Shown here: positions 44,446-55,356 of the stretch, in pieces
Layout: the number at the start of each line of letters is the position of its first letter
How positions within the stretch are numbered: the stretch's first letter is position 1
Assembly (NCBI GenBank): GCA_027946365.1
Contig: JAPEUQ010000012.1
Coordinates: 930,001 to 994,000 of the forward strand
From: Kalmusia sp. IMI 367209
Taxonomy: Eukaryota; Ascomycota; Dothideomycetes; Pleosporales; Didymosphaeriaceae
Direction of reading: 5' to 3'
Length of the DNA stretch: 64,000 bases
The notes under the pieces: generated by a model
Databases searched by the model: none
What the model saw: the letters and a program-made list of their open reading frames with translations, nothing else
What the model was told of the DNA's origin: nothing
Position numbers and translations under genes: made by a program

Positions 44446-45459
44446 TGGATGCGGCTGCATGCTTCCATCAGCTGAACTCCTGCTTATTAGACGACGGAGG
44501 GCAATTCCATATCTTGGGGGGCAGCTCCACGTAATCGCCGACTTCTGGGCCAGTATCATTCATTCTTCAGGGAACAACACGATCTTCAAGGTTGCCTTTC
44601 TCATATGGAAGGTAAGCAGGCAGCTTCAATTAGGATTTCCGCGATGATGCTGACAAGATCCACCTGTTGAACGAGCCGGACATCAAGCTGAGGCGATCGC
44701 CGACCACAATAGCTACGTGAATGACCCTAGCTCCTCCCCCTGCACTGCGCTCAGCGTACTACAGTCGAACATGTCCAAATCCAAAGAGCATCTACTTTCA
44801 AACCCCAAATAAGCAGCTGCAAAATCAATACCGTCGTAGCTTCGATCTACATTCTGACGCACACGAACAACGGAAGATCAGTGACCTCAGCTTACGATCG
44901 GCAGCAGAAGGTGTAAATAGCCTAATGGATGCTAGGCCTAAAACTTAGTTGCGGTTCCACTCCCGCTCCAAATAACTTAAATGCCATGTGGCACGGTTGC
45001 CCATATTATTGTCGGTTAGCTCCTATTGCTACTAGCTTACTAAAGTCTGCTTTTGACTAGCGACCATGTGATATTCTGTCTTTCCCATCCTGGACATGGG
45101 AGTCCCCGTGGACCTCAGGTCGAGACAATTTGATCATCGCTGGTCAAAGCTTTCCGTTCCTCGTAAACAATGATATTAGCAACTATCCAGCTCTCAGAAG
45201 TTTACGAAAGTGGACTGCAAGACTGAATTTCGAACTCTTTTCCTGCTCGCCCCAGGAGGTGTACCGGAGGAGATGGGGAGTAAAATGCATGATACGTCTG
45301 CTCGTAGTAAATGATGGCAGTATACATCTTTACTATTTTGGTGAGCAAATTATACGGATGACCAGAGCTGCTTTTATGTTAGTACGAAGAGCATGTTTAG
45401 GAAAAAAAGTCTCGCACATCACTACGATTGTCACATTTCAAGGTGATCAATACTTGATG

Positions 45460-45499
45460 AGCGCTATCAGGCGCTACTAGGCGCTGATAGGACCTATCA
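45460..45499 (+). repeat. Four-copy decamer tandem repeat
   Basis: Units AGCGCTATCA, GGCGCTACTA, GGCGCTGATA and GGACCTATCA lie head to tail with a ten-base period. The outer units also form a loose palindrome (CTATCA and TGATAG). No function is apparent. Confidence 0.6.
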
Positions 45500-45952
45500 T
45501 GTGACGCGGGGTTATATTATAGGGGAGCAGGCTGGTTTTGTCCAGCAGCGATTCGTCTACCCTACAATCTACTATTGATTCCCCGATGTCGATGCTACAC
45601 TGCTATATTTGGTGACGTGACAACGATCGAATGCATATCTGATCGTTAATTATCCATGCTGGCCAATATAACACCATGCCCTTCTGAATGAACGATTTCA
45701 CATTGAACTTTTGGGGTCCGCTATCAGTTTTGCGCGATCCTGAGATCAAAATCATATAGATCAATATTACACATCGATTCGAGCTTCATCTGTGAGCTCG
45801 AGCACACATGATCAGAGTGCAACACGTGAGCCTAGACCACAACGAAACATACGACAGTATTAATTTTCGCTCAATGTTATTAGTCAATCCTTTTTGAAAC
45901 TCATTAGATCCGTCACCATCTCCATCCTCCCTCTATGGTACTACCACAGACA

Positions 45953-46944
45953 TTATAGTATGATGCACATGACACCAGTAGCTAGCCCTAATGCAATCAA
46001 CCACGTTCCCAAAGGACCAAGTAAAGCAGAGGTAGCTCGGCCTTGGCCATTGGCACCGCCACTGAATTCGGCAATACTGGATGAAGCCGTGGCCGAGGCT
46101 ACGGTAGAAGCCTCACCTGTAGACTCCGTGGTCGATGGTCGCTGTCTGGTGCTTGTTGAGCTCTCCTCCTCGGATGATGAAGTCTGAGAGGGTAACGGGG
46201 GAAGCTCTGTCGCTGACTCAGGTGTGGGCAATGATGCGGTCACTGTGATAGCATCGAAAGATGACTGCGCATCGGCGCTGTTAGAGGCATAAACAGTGAC
46301 GGTTGTGGTAGTAGTGACCTCGCTCGAGGTAGCTGTGCTTTGGGTGAGCGTTGGGACGTATATGTAATAGAATCGGTAATAATAGCTATAACAGCTGTCA
46401 GAAGATGACCTGAATAACAAGAATGCAGTGGCTTACTAGGTGATCGTGAAGGTGTAGTAAGCGTAAGAAACCCGAGAAACTGTTGTTGTAACAACTGGAG
46501 GAGGTGTGGTCTCTGGTGTTGAGCTTGTCTGTGAGGATGCAGCATCGGCAGTGGTTCCGGGGCTTCCTTCATCCGGAGTGCAAGCAAAACATGTCTCTCC
46601 AACTGGGCATGATCCTCCTCCCGAACAACAGTAGTATCCAGGTCGAGCGTAAGTTCCTAGGTCGCAACAGGTAGCGTCTTCGGGCGCAGAGTAAAGAAGT
46701 GAACAGCACTTGTTGCCCGCGGCCGCACAGTATGAGAGGGAGCCCACAGTTCCACAGAGCGTCTCTCCTGGATCGCCTAGAATGGACGGTCAATTGATGT
46801 TTCCAAACGGTAGCGTATCAACTTACAGGAGCCCTGTCGCTTATCCAGCGGAGAGGTATCACTACGCTTCACAAGTGCATCACCACGAGCAGCGCTTCCA
46901 AACAGAGCGAGCGCGCACACCAACTTAACGATCTTATAAGCCAT
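45953..46944 (-). CDS. GPI-anchored cysteine-rich cell-surface protein
   Basis: Signal peptide MAYKIVKLVCALALFGSAAR followed by a dibasic site (LDKR). A 49-bp intron near 46777-46826 joins RQGS to CDPGETLCGTVGSLSYC. The ectodomain has twelve Cys, including pairs in NKCCSLLYSAPEDATCC and GYYCCSGGGSCPVGETC, then FACTP, so it is a small disulfide-bonded domain. A Ser/Thr/Pro stalk follows, interrupted by a second intron (GTAAGC to GACAG) that splices to YCYSYYYRFYYIYVPTLTQS. The C-terminus is a Gly/Ala/Asn stretch (EFSGGANGQGRATSALLGP) and a hydrophobic end (LGTWLIALGLATGVMCIIL), the layout of a GPI attachment signal. Likely plasma-membrane or wall bound. I recognise the type, not a named family. 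Confidence 0.78.
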
Positions 46945-48505
46945 TGCGAAATATCTAGTGTGATGAGAGTCGAAACACAACTCGCAAAACCTCATCAATC
47001 AGAGCAGCATCCTCATATTTAAGTTGAGCTTTCACTCTTTGCCCAGGCACGGCACACCAATACGAGATTGCAGCTAAAGGCATCGTGGTAAACCTTCTCA
47101 GCCCCCACCCAATCAGGCAGACTCCTCCAACCTCTAGCTTCTTAAAATTCCGCATTCTTCGTGTTCGCTGCCATTAGCGGTCACGTACCTCGTGTTAATT
47201 GTTTTGTTGTCTGCTCCGCCACCAGCGATGATAAGCCACATGGCGCTCAGTGACCAATTGCCTACCAACAGATGTGTGCATGATGATGTGCAGCCTCGTA
47301 TCGCAACGCGCGCTGTGCCTGTTCCGTTTTAGCAGAACGATATTTCTCTATGATTAGAATTTACTTCCGATGTCATCGGAGATATTCCTGTTCCTGAAAG
47401 CATACGAGAGTGGAAAATTTATCCTCGGATTCGGAATGCGATATGCAAGACTTTTCCATGTACAGACCAGTTGCGCATGAGACCACTAGGCAATAATGAA
47501 GCCATATTTGGTATTCAATAAGCTGTCAAGTAGATCAGTTTTGTCGTGGCAGGCCAGGCAACGGAGGGCAGGCAAGATGGTGGTCTTGGTATTGGGCAGC
47601 GACGGCTGTGCACCGGTGAGTGCTTGCGGGGTTAGTTCTAGACCCCACAAGCTGCACTAAGTAACGTCGGACCCACAAGGACGTTGTAGGTGGCAGCGTG
47701 CCAAGGTATATACTTCTCTCCCGCTCCCAATCTCCTCGATTTCTTTCGCAATCTGTGACCGATCCTGAGAGCCTTGCATCTTTTCCGATCAAGAGTACTT
47801 CCGCAGCGGTTCTCAAGTACTCGTCATATCTTTCAACACCTTGCACAATGAACAGAACTTGAAAGTAATTCAAGGTGTAGATAAAATTATCTTAGGCTCG
47901 TCTTGTACCGACCACTGGGTTTCGTTGCTGCATTAAGTCTATTGATCTTCGTGTTACGCCCTCAGGTCTGTCCTTGGCTAATCTTCACAAGTTCATTGTT
48001 TTGTTACTCTCAATCGAAATTTGATTGTTCTGTCAGCTGATTTACCCCACAATTAATATAAGCATATAGTATGCGATGGCGCTTTCAAGATCGCGATGGA
48101 AAGATTGTTGATCATGTAGAGCTCGATCCTTCAGTTGAATAGTTGAGATAGACTAAAATTTGATGGAGGAACTGTACGATTATGCTATCTCTTTCGTTAT
48201 TATTGTTATTAGGTCAACACCTTGCGTCAGCGATATCCTACGGCTCTCAGCGTCAAGAAGATTCTCAAAGTCTACGGGGCGTAACTTGCGTGCGTTGGAC
48301 TTTAGTTTGTAACATAATCCATATTACCTAGGTACTCACATCCGACGGAATGATGGGTCCGCCACTTACACGCGATAACATTTATTTCACTACATGTCTG
48401 CGTAAAGTTGACTGAAGAGGGCATCGAGCCCATCTTTGTACAACATATTTGAATCAACCTTCCAATGCTCTCAGCTCTTCATTATCCAAGTATTTTCTGC
48501 CTACG
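46945..48505. other. Intergenic region, 1.6 kb
   Basis: Divergent spacer between the Cys-rich protein and the GH7 gene, so both promoters lie here. No gene seen; a 112-codon frame at 47535-47873 lacks motifs. No repeat or RNA gene recognised. Confidence 0.4.
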
Positions 48506-49953
48506 ATGATGCTCAATCTATCCTTATGGTTACCATTCCTGGTTAACATCATTTTCGCGCAGTACATTGGTACATACGAGGCGGAGATCCATCCACGATT
48601 GCTCATTAAGTCCTGTCCCCCAGGAGCACCATGCATAACTCTTAACACCTCCCTCGTCATGGACGAGCAATGGCGTTGGATCCACGAAAAAGACAATTAC
48701 AGGAACTGTTATCAAGATAGCTACTGGAACACAACTCTTTGCCCTGACGGTGCTACCTGTGCAGAGAATTGCGCAATCGATGGTGCGACATACAAGCGCG
48801 TCTACGGCGTCACCACTTCGGGCTCGAATCTAAATTTGTCTTGGGTCACGAAGTTCGACTTTTCACAAAGTGTGGCGAGTAGGGTTTTTGTGCTAGACGA
48901 AGGGAGTGATGACAGATATAAGATGTGGAAGCTGTTGAACAGGGAGATCGCCTTTGATGTCGATGTTAGTCAGTTGCCATGTGGACTAAGTGGAAGTCTA
49001 TATCTAGTGGGTATGGATGAAGATGGTGGTTTGGCAAGGTATAAGACCAATAAGGCGGGCGCAAGATATGGAACAGGATATTGTGATGCAAAATGTCCAA
49101 GAAACTTGAGGTTCGTTTCTGGAGAAGTATGTGTTGCGCTAATTATTTCCGTAACAATGCGGTCTCGTCAAGGTTATATTGACTGAGCATGCTCTAGGCG
49201 AACGTCGAAGAATGGGTACCAAATCCCATCAACGCCATTTTTCCCGGCACCGGAAAGTATGGCTCTTGCTGCCCTGAGATCGACATCTGGGAAGCAAACA
49301 GTATTTCTAACGCGCTGACCGCACACCCGTGCTCCGTGGAAAATCAAACGGGTTGCTCAGGTACATCGTGCACCTCTATTTGCGACAACAACGGCTGTGA
49401 CTTCAACAGCTACCGCTTAGGCAATACATCTTTCTACGGTCCAAACAAAATCATCGATACTGCAAAGAAATTCACGGTGATAACACAGTTCCTAACGCAC
49501 GACAACACTGATACGGGTACACTTATCGCAATCCGCAGGAAGTACATACAAAACGGTGCTCTAATTTCTAACAGCATGAGCGCCATCCCTTCGATTTCTC
49601 CCTCTTCTGACATTACTGAGTCTTTCTGTCGCCAGCAGAAAATCGCATTCGGCGAAAGAGATACTTTCAACGAGAATGGCGGCATGGACTCTGTGAGCAA
49701 AGCGATGGGTCGCGGAATGGTCCTTGTTTTCACTATCACGGAAGATCAGGATAGGCAAATGCTATGGTTAGATTCGAGCTATCCATTGTCTGCGAGTCCC
49801 ACCACACCGGGTGTGGCTAGGGGATCGTGCGCAACGGATTCGGGACATCCACAAGACTTGCTTTGGGGACAACCCAAGGCGCTGGCTAGTTTCGGGGACG
49901 TTAGAGTCGGATTCATCGGGGCAGTTGAAGAGGACCTTGAGGGTGTCAATTGA
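48506..49953 (+). CDS. Glycoside hydrolase family 7, cellobiohydrolase-like
   Basis: Secreted beta-1,4-glucanase, 458 residues: signal peptide (MMLNLSLWLPFLVNIIFAQ) plus catalytic core, with no linker or CBM1. One intron, 49127-49197. Conserved blocks: WRWIH, WNTTLCPDGATCAENCAIDG, LNREIAFDVDVSQLPCGLSG, GTGYCDAKCPRNLRF. The active site is CCPEIDIWEAN with E234, D236 and E239, the GH7 nucleophile, helper Asp and acid/base. Also CDFNSYRLGNTSFYG and MLWLDSSYP. This wording fits the cellobiohydrolase branch, not the endoglucanase branch. In well-known cellobiohydrolases a SxWDD motif precedes MLWLDS. Here it reads TITEDQ, so that tryptophan is lost. I chose the ATG at 48506 since it begins the signal peptide; no ATG lies just upstream in frame. 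Confidence 0.93.
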
Positions 49954-50695
49954 GTATTGATGACGAAGTCTAGATACGTCGTTGCGAGGCAAGGCTTTCG
50001 AAATGTTGCAGCCGACGTGCTTAAAGACCTATTCCTGAATCGAAAAAACAAGTATGGGTGCAATGATTTGTTCGAATAATCGCATGCCTTGACGCTCTTC
50101 GTCATGTTTCTTCTAGACAGCCGTCAATCCATTGCATATGGAGTATCGTCTTGAGCATTTATTTGTTCAAAGTTCCAGTTTGGTGGCGATTGTCAACACC
50201 TAGACGATCTATCCTCGGACAATTCTCGGACATTATGTACGACTGTATGGGCCAATTCGGGGAGATCGTATTTAGTAACGGGTCAGATTTGGTGTAACAT
50301 TGCCGGATATCAGACTAAGTATTTCATGTCCGGTCCTGCGATCCAACGGATTTAGAAGTATGACCAATAACACAAAGCTGGGAGGTGAGAGTTTTTTGTT
50401 CGGACTCCGGGATCGATAGTTGTTCCTTATGATTGTTGAGCATAGTGCGAACTTTTCTACACGTACAGGATTGATGGTCACACATAATGTAAGTTTTCAT
50501 GTCTTCGAAGCAAGTGCAAGATTAGAACAATAAAAGTCCGCTTGAAGTAAAACATGAAATGACTAATTGTGGAAAGAACGCCAGCCTCTTCAATCAACCA
50601 GGGTACCTATACAGTAACAACCTTTGATATCAACATTAATTATGCTCTTTCTTTCTCTCTTTCCTAATAATCGGGGGAATAAAGCAGAGACATCC
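49954..50695. other. Intergenic between convergent GH7 and SDR genes
   Basis: About 740 bp between two 3' ends. No gene or repeat seen; TTAGAACAATAAAAG near 50522 could be a polyadenylation context on the plus strand. Confidence 0.4.
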
Positions 50696-51661
50696 TTAAG
50701 CAAATTTTTCAAACTTCTTCGCTTGCTCCTCGTCCTGTGCCGACCACTCAACAGTCCACTTCCACAAGTCATCCTGCTTCGCCTCCTCATAGCTCTCTTT
50801 ACTTGATTCCCTCTGCTTTAGACCCTCATAATACTTGCCCTTAACGCTAGCCACATCATCTGACGTCGCCAGCCTCGCAAGTGCAGCGCCCGACTCGGCA
50901 GGCGTATGCACATTACCACCCATAAAGATGCGCAATAGCGGCACGAGCTTCGGTAAGATCGAGTTCCAGACAAATTTCATAAAGGAACCGTACTCGCGGG
51001 CCAGCCCCGACCCTGGCATGAGACCTGGGTCGAGTGCGTTCACAATGATTCCGCGGTCTGCGGCGCGCTGGTCCAGACGCTTCTGAAGAGCGTAAGTCCA
51101 TAGAATATTGGCGAGTTTGCTGTTGACGTAATGCGTTCGGCCGTCTCCATTTGCAATAGCGGGTGGAGGATGAGCGAGTTCTTCGGCTGATGTGTATACT
51201 GGTTTTGGCATGCCGGTCCTGAGAGCTGGGTCGTGGACTCCGCTGGCTGTCACAATGACGCGTGCTTTTGGTGCGAGATAAGGACAAAGGAGATGAAATA
51301 GAAGGGCATGGCCGACATGTGTGATGGCGAATGTCGATTCGATGCCTTCAGAGGTGAGGTTGAGAGCGCCTGGGAACTGCAAGGCGGCATTCAACAGAAG
51401 GGCTTGGATTGGAGGATAGTCATTGGAGGCCCATTCCTTTGCGTAGGCACGGACCTTCTGTGAATCCGATAAGTCAAGGGGGATGTATATAGTGTTTTTC
51501 TGGTCGAGAGTCTTGTTGATGCTGTCGGCGGAACGATTGGGGTCAGATCGAGAGGATATGACTATCAGCCAATCAGGGTTTTGGCGGGCGAGTATGAGCG
51601 CTGCTTGGTAGCCCATGTTGATGGTCCCACCCGTGACGATGACGGAACGTTTGTAGGCCAT
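50696..51661 (-). CDS. Short-chain dehydrogenase/reductase
   Basis: NAD(P)-dependent oxidoreductase of the SDR superfamily, 321 residues and intronless. The Rossmann cofactor motif is TGGTINMG (residues 10-17), with the third Gly of the usual TGxxxGxG present as G17. SSRSD at about 36-40 suggests NADP preference. The structural Asn lies in LLLNAAL (N91). The catalytic triad is S140 (TASGVHD), Y178 and K182 (YVNSK). NALDPGLMPGSGLAREYG after it resembles retinol-dehydrogenase-like and protochlorophyllide-reductase-like SDRs. The C-terminus is charged and helical. Substrate unknown. It stands alone, without neighbouring pathway genes. Confidence 0.9.
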   Translation of the reverse strand: MAYKRSVIVTGGTINMGYQAALILARQNPDWLIVISSRSDPNRSADSINKTLDQKNTIYIPLDLSDSQKVRAYAKEWASNDYPPIQALLLNAALQFPGALNLTSEGIESTFAITHVGHALLFHLLCPYLAPKARVIVTASGVHDPALRTGMPKPVYTSAEELAHPPPAIANGDGRTHYVNSKLANILWTYALQKRLDQRAADRGIIVNALDPGLMPGSGLAREYGSFMKFVWNSILPKLVPLLRIFMGGNVHTPAESGAALARLATSDDVASVKGKYYEGLKQRESSKESYEEAKQDDLWKWTVEWSAQDEEQAKKFEKFA

Positions 51662-52927
51662 TTTGATGACTTTGATCTTGGATGACTATGTCCCTATGCC
51701 TTGCGATTCAAAGCGAATATATACTTGACGTGGAGAACTGCCTTGTCCCGATCGATAAGAGATTCATTGCCTGATACGGCATAGCGTCATCTTTCCCCGA
51801 ACGCAGCCACTGTAGAGTCGGGGATAGCGGGTGGACTTTGTACCGGCCGGATTGCAACATATCTGATCATATAATTGGTAGATAGTTGCGGTCTTTTGAC
51901 GTACCGCATCTGGCTGCACCAATGAGAGATTTGTAACCCGATGTAGATTAGCGCAACGTCGTGTAACAGGACGAATTGTGGATGATGTAAATCAACGGAA
52001 GTCCGGCCATATCGCCGCAGCTCTCCACTTGATCAAGCTGCAGCCGCTACGAAGACCTGATTACTTTGAATAGGCCTTATATAATCACAACTGTAGCTTC
52101 ATAACCTTGAATAGTCTTTTTCTTGTAAACGTCCTATTGGCACGTAGCTTTATGTTATGTGTACTTACTACTGCGACAAAGTTCCGCATTCTGACTTGGC
52201 TCGATACGGTGTCTAGGGATCTTCTTTGCGTGATGTAGAAGATAACGATGCTTGTAAGAGTCACAAAGGTCTGTGTATTGGCCTTGTAGTAGCAGCCGTA
52301 GGTTGTAGACGGATATTGCTTGCAGAAAGCGCTCAAAGCCGCCTCAACTGCTCTCTACTATACTGCCACAGCTGCTCCAAGCTCTTCAACCTCGTCTCCT
52401 AACTTACCGTCTCTAGCGCAACCTTGAAGCAAGCATTCACCCTGGGCAACGCTTCAAGCTCTTCGTCCTGCAGTCCACTGCTAATTACGATGCGTCCCGC
52501 AATAGCTAAAGCATCGTAATTGAATGGTTCGCGGATTTCTCTGATCGCTTAGCGGAGAAACTGAGTTGCGGCGCCCTCATTTTTGCTTGTGAGATTGCAC
52601 AAGAAGACTTTAAGTTCTATGAAAGCTTTTCTGTGATGCGTGCGCATTGAGGACGTGATTCGAGCATGTTATATCAATGTCCGTGAACGTCCATTGAGAA
52701 TCGGTAGTTGTGATGTCATTCGGCTGATGTTATCTCCCTAATGGTTTACCGATCAATTTCTCGCATGAAGCCGCTGTCGCGCTGAGAAGACATGGGGCCC
52801 GTCTTCAAAGAAGCGAAGATTTCCTCTCCATGTGGTTGATGCTATCAGGAGCATCATCGGCTTCTTCTTCTTCGCCATTTCAGCCTCGGTTGCATCGACA
52901 ACCGCATTCTTACCTTCCTCTGACATC
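51662..52927. other. Intergenic region with a probable gene relic
   Basis: About 1.27 kb. The left 400 bp is SDR upstream DNA. 52085-52647 on the minus strand has protein-like sequence broken by a stop (listed as pseudogene). The remainder shows no gene. Confidence 0.4.
52085..52647 (-). pseudogene. Possible decayed gene of unknown family
   Basis: Reading from an ATG at 52647: MRTHHRKAFIELKVFLCNLT, then SKNEGAATQFLR and an in-frame TAA at 52549-52551. The same frame then continues AIREIREPFNYDALAIAGRI, VISSGLQDEELEALPRVNAC and FKVALET, which looks like real helical protein, to a GTAAGT donor near 52410. A second open block, SAFCKQYPSTTYGCYYKANT, followed by SIVIFYITQRRSLDTV, lies further on and ends at another GTAAGT. 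No family recognised. The in-frame stop suggests a relic, but an undetected intron or sequence error is possible. Confidence 0.3.
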
Positions 52928-53713
52928 TCACTCCTTCTTCTCCACCTCCCTCTTCTCTAATACCTGATCCACGATCCCAAAGTCTAGCGCCTCCTTAGCA
53001 TCCATGAAATAATCTCTCTCCATCAGCCTCTCAATATCTTCCAAGCTCCTCTCCTTTGTTAAATGCCTTTGATAAATCCTGTTCAACTGATCCCTCACCC
53101 TCAATATCTCCTTCGCATGATCCGCGATATCGCTCGCCTTGCCTGAGTACCCTCCACTCGGTTGATGAATCATGACTCTACTATGTGGCAAAATGAACCT
53201 ATTGCCCGGGGACCCTCCTGCGAGGAGGAGGCTGCCCATGGACGCAGCTTGCCCCATGCAGATGGTGGTGACGGGGCACCGGATGTAGTTCATGGTATCG
53301 TAGATGGCCATGCCCGCGGTGACGGAGCCGCCCGGCGAGTTAATGTAGAGCGAGATCGGCTTTTCGGGGTTGTCGGCTTCGAGGAAGAGGAGTTGCGCAG
53401 TTACGGTGGCGGACATGGGGTCGTCAACTTGACCATTGAGACAGATGATGCGCTCCGAGAGGAGGCGGGAGAAGATGTCAGAGGTTTTCCAACCTCCAGC
53501 CTAGCTTGTTAGCTTAAGCATCTCCATGTTTAATAGGAAGCTTCATACGACTGTCTCTGTCACATAGGGTACTGGCATCCATGATGTCGGTTGTGATGAC
53601 TGCGCTTGCTGCTGTGGCGGAGGGATGGATATTGAGGAGAAAGCACGCGCATTTTGCTGCCGTGAAGCTGCGACAAGGGCTGGTCTCGCGATCCGCCGTA
53701 ATCTTGAAGCCAT
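52928..53713 (-). CDS. CLPP: Mitochondrial ATP-dependent Clp protease proteolytic subunit (ClpP)
   Basis: Serine protease of the mitochondrial matrix that forms 14-mers and works with ClpX in protein quality control. Absent from S. cerevisiae but present in many filamentous fungi. The start [20 protein letters not shown] gives an Arg-rich presequence. An ATG 102 bp upstream (53815) is in frame, but would reach to 36 bp from the divergent gene. One intron (GTATGA to AGCTAG) joins YVTETV to [20 protein letters not shown]. The fold blocks follow: [34 protein letters not shown] (catalytic Ser), [14 protein letters not shown] (catalytic His) and [20 protein letters not shown] (catalytic Asp region). 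Ends VEKKE, normal length for the mature protein. Confidence 0.94.
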
Positions 53714-53851
53714 GGCGCTACTTTGTGAGGGACAATTGATGCGCGGCGACATCAGAGCTTCACCAATGCCAAGACGCTTCCTCCAGGCTCGGAATTCGGA
53801 ACGAGACAACATCATCCTCTTTTCTTACATGCGACGCTCGACTTCCCCCTG
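53714..53851. promoter_or_regulatory. Short divergent promoter, ClpP and mitochondrial-like unknown
   Basis: Only 138 bp lie between the chosen start codons. Both products look mitochondrial, so joint control is plausible. No named element is certain. Confidence 0.45.
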
Positions 53852-55063
53852 ATGCCGGGAAGATCGATTCCTCGCGTCAGATCATGCCTGCGACCACCGA
53901 GCAGCTTCACGCGTTCAAAATGCCGCGCTTACTCGGTCAAAGTCCTCCGCGGTGACGACCTCGGACCCATCGAACAAGATGACTACCAAAGCTACCGCCT
54001 CCGCGAAGGCGGCAAGAGGCTTCCCCTTCCGCCCATTCTCGACCCCTTAGTTGTCGCTCAAAGATCACGCTGGCAACAAAAGAAGGCCAAACCTGACGTC
54101 AACAAGTTCACACCCTTTCAGAAAAAGCTATGGGAGAACCCATACGGTACACTGCTCGCTCTTCTCAATCTACAGGATAGACTACTAACAACCCACAGCT
54201 CACTCCCTTGCATCTCCCATCCGCCTTGACCGCTCCACCTCCACCCTCCTCCCAACTACGCAGCTCGTCGCCCTCCACCCCACCCACACCCAAGCAACCC
54301 CGACCTCTGGCTCCTCCCACTCTCCCTGACAACGAACAAAAAACATCTCGGTGTGCCCTACCGCTTCCTAGCGCACAAAGCGGTTGCCGCGCACCTTACG
54401 CATAAGCGGCATTGGGAAAAATCGCTCTACCAGCGCTTCATCGAGAAGTACAGTAGAAAGCAGAGAGAGGGCATGGTCTGGCGCGAGGACATGCCCGAGC
54501 TGATTCAAACCCTGCTGCAAAAACGTGTTGTGGATAAATTGGCATGGTGGTTCAAGTGGAGGGGAAGGCTGGTGGCGGTGCGGAGCCCGCTGCCTCAAGA
54601 TCTCGAGGAGATAGAGGACGTTTCGTGCGTTATTCTCCTCGGCTCGTTGAAGACAAGTGCGGATAAGCTTCTCCAAGAAGTCGACGACATCGTTGCCGAT
54701 GTCGACAAATGGTCCGTCTACTTCGCGAAAGGCTTCGCGAAGGATTTAGATCCGCATAAGAAAGACGGAGTAACACACCCAGCACCATCATGGTACGAAC
54801 CAATGGCTCCGCGCCTGCAGGCCCGTGCGAGATACCCACCGCTAGAGTTCCCAACAACTACGTGGAGGGGGAGAAAGATTGATGTGTACAGCTTGACAGA
54901 TTTACTAGGTGAAGAGAAAGCCAAAACATTGGTTGCTGGCACACACCTTGAGGGAGAGAGATGTTTCGTTATGCGAAGGGGAAGACACAACGTGCCTACG
55001 GAATTATTGCTTATGCAGTTGCAGAGCTATTTGGCAAGACCAGGACCCTGTTGGAGTTCGTAG
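53852..55063 (+). CDS. Unknown fungal protein with probable mitochondrial presequence, one-base frame break
   Basis: MPGRSIPRVRSCLRPPSSFT, then SKCRAYSVKVLRGDDLGPIE, is Arg/Ser-rich and fits a matrix-targeting peptide. KFTPFQKKLWENPY precedes an intron (GTACAC to CCACAG). The next exon, AHSLASPIRLDRSTSTLLPT, QLVALHPTHTQ, loses frame at 54291-54297. With one base added (an A in CAAGC), it continues SNPDLWLLPLSLTTNKKHLG, VPYRFLAHKAVAAHLTHKRH and WEKSLYQRFIEKYSRKQ. The C-terminal part contains RVVDKLAWWFKWRGRLVAV, then WYEPMAPRLQARARYPPLEF and RRGRHNVPTELLLMQLQSYL. I believe the KFTPFQK-L-ENPYA opening is conserved among filamentous fungi but cannot name a function. Divergent from ClpP. Confidence 0.75.
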
Positions 55064-55356
55064 AAAAGATACCCGTGAAGCTATTTCGTTCGTCAAGCAT
55101 GCCCTCTTAGGCCATGAATCTTCATATTCCACAGAAGAATGCATATATGCAAAGAGCCCAATCAGTAGGCCAACAAACAAGCCCGGATGCACACTGCATG
55201 AGCACCACAATAATGATCCTCCATATGAATAAGACCATCCTGATTTCTCTCATTCAACGACCCCTGGAAACTCCAATGCGATAATGTAAATGCCTGTCCA
55301 CCGTACTCTATCTCGTAAGCATCCTAGAAGACCAAAGGCAACCCGCTAGCAGCCAG

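Larger units (their letters stand above)
42733..45952. other. Gene-poor region with scattered short repeats (3.2 kb)
   Basis: No supportable gene. Contains the octamer TCGCCTAC/GTAGGCGA cluster (43.9-44.45 kb) and a decamer tandem repeat at 45.46 kb, listed separately. Frames at 42803-43264 and 45130-45480 have no motif. 44.9-45.9 kb is AT-richer. Confidence 0.45.

Noticed and set aside
45130..45480. 116-codon plus-strand frame
   Set aside because: No motif, AT-rich setting, no splice partners; likely chance.
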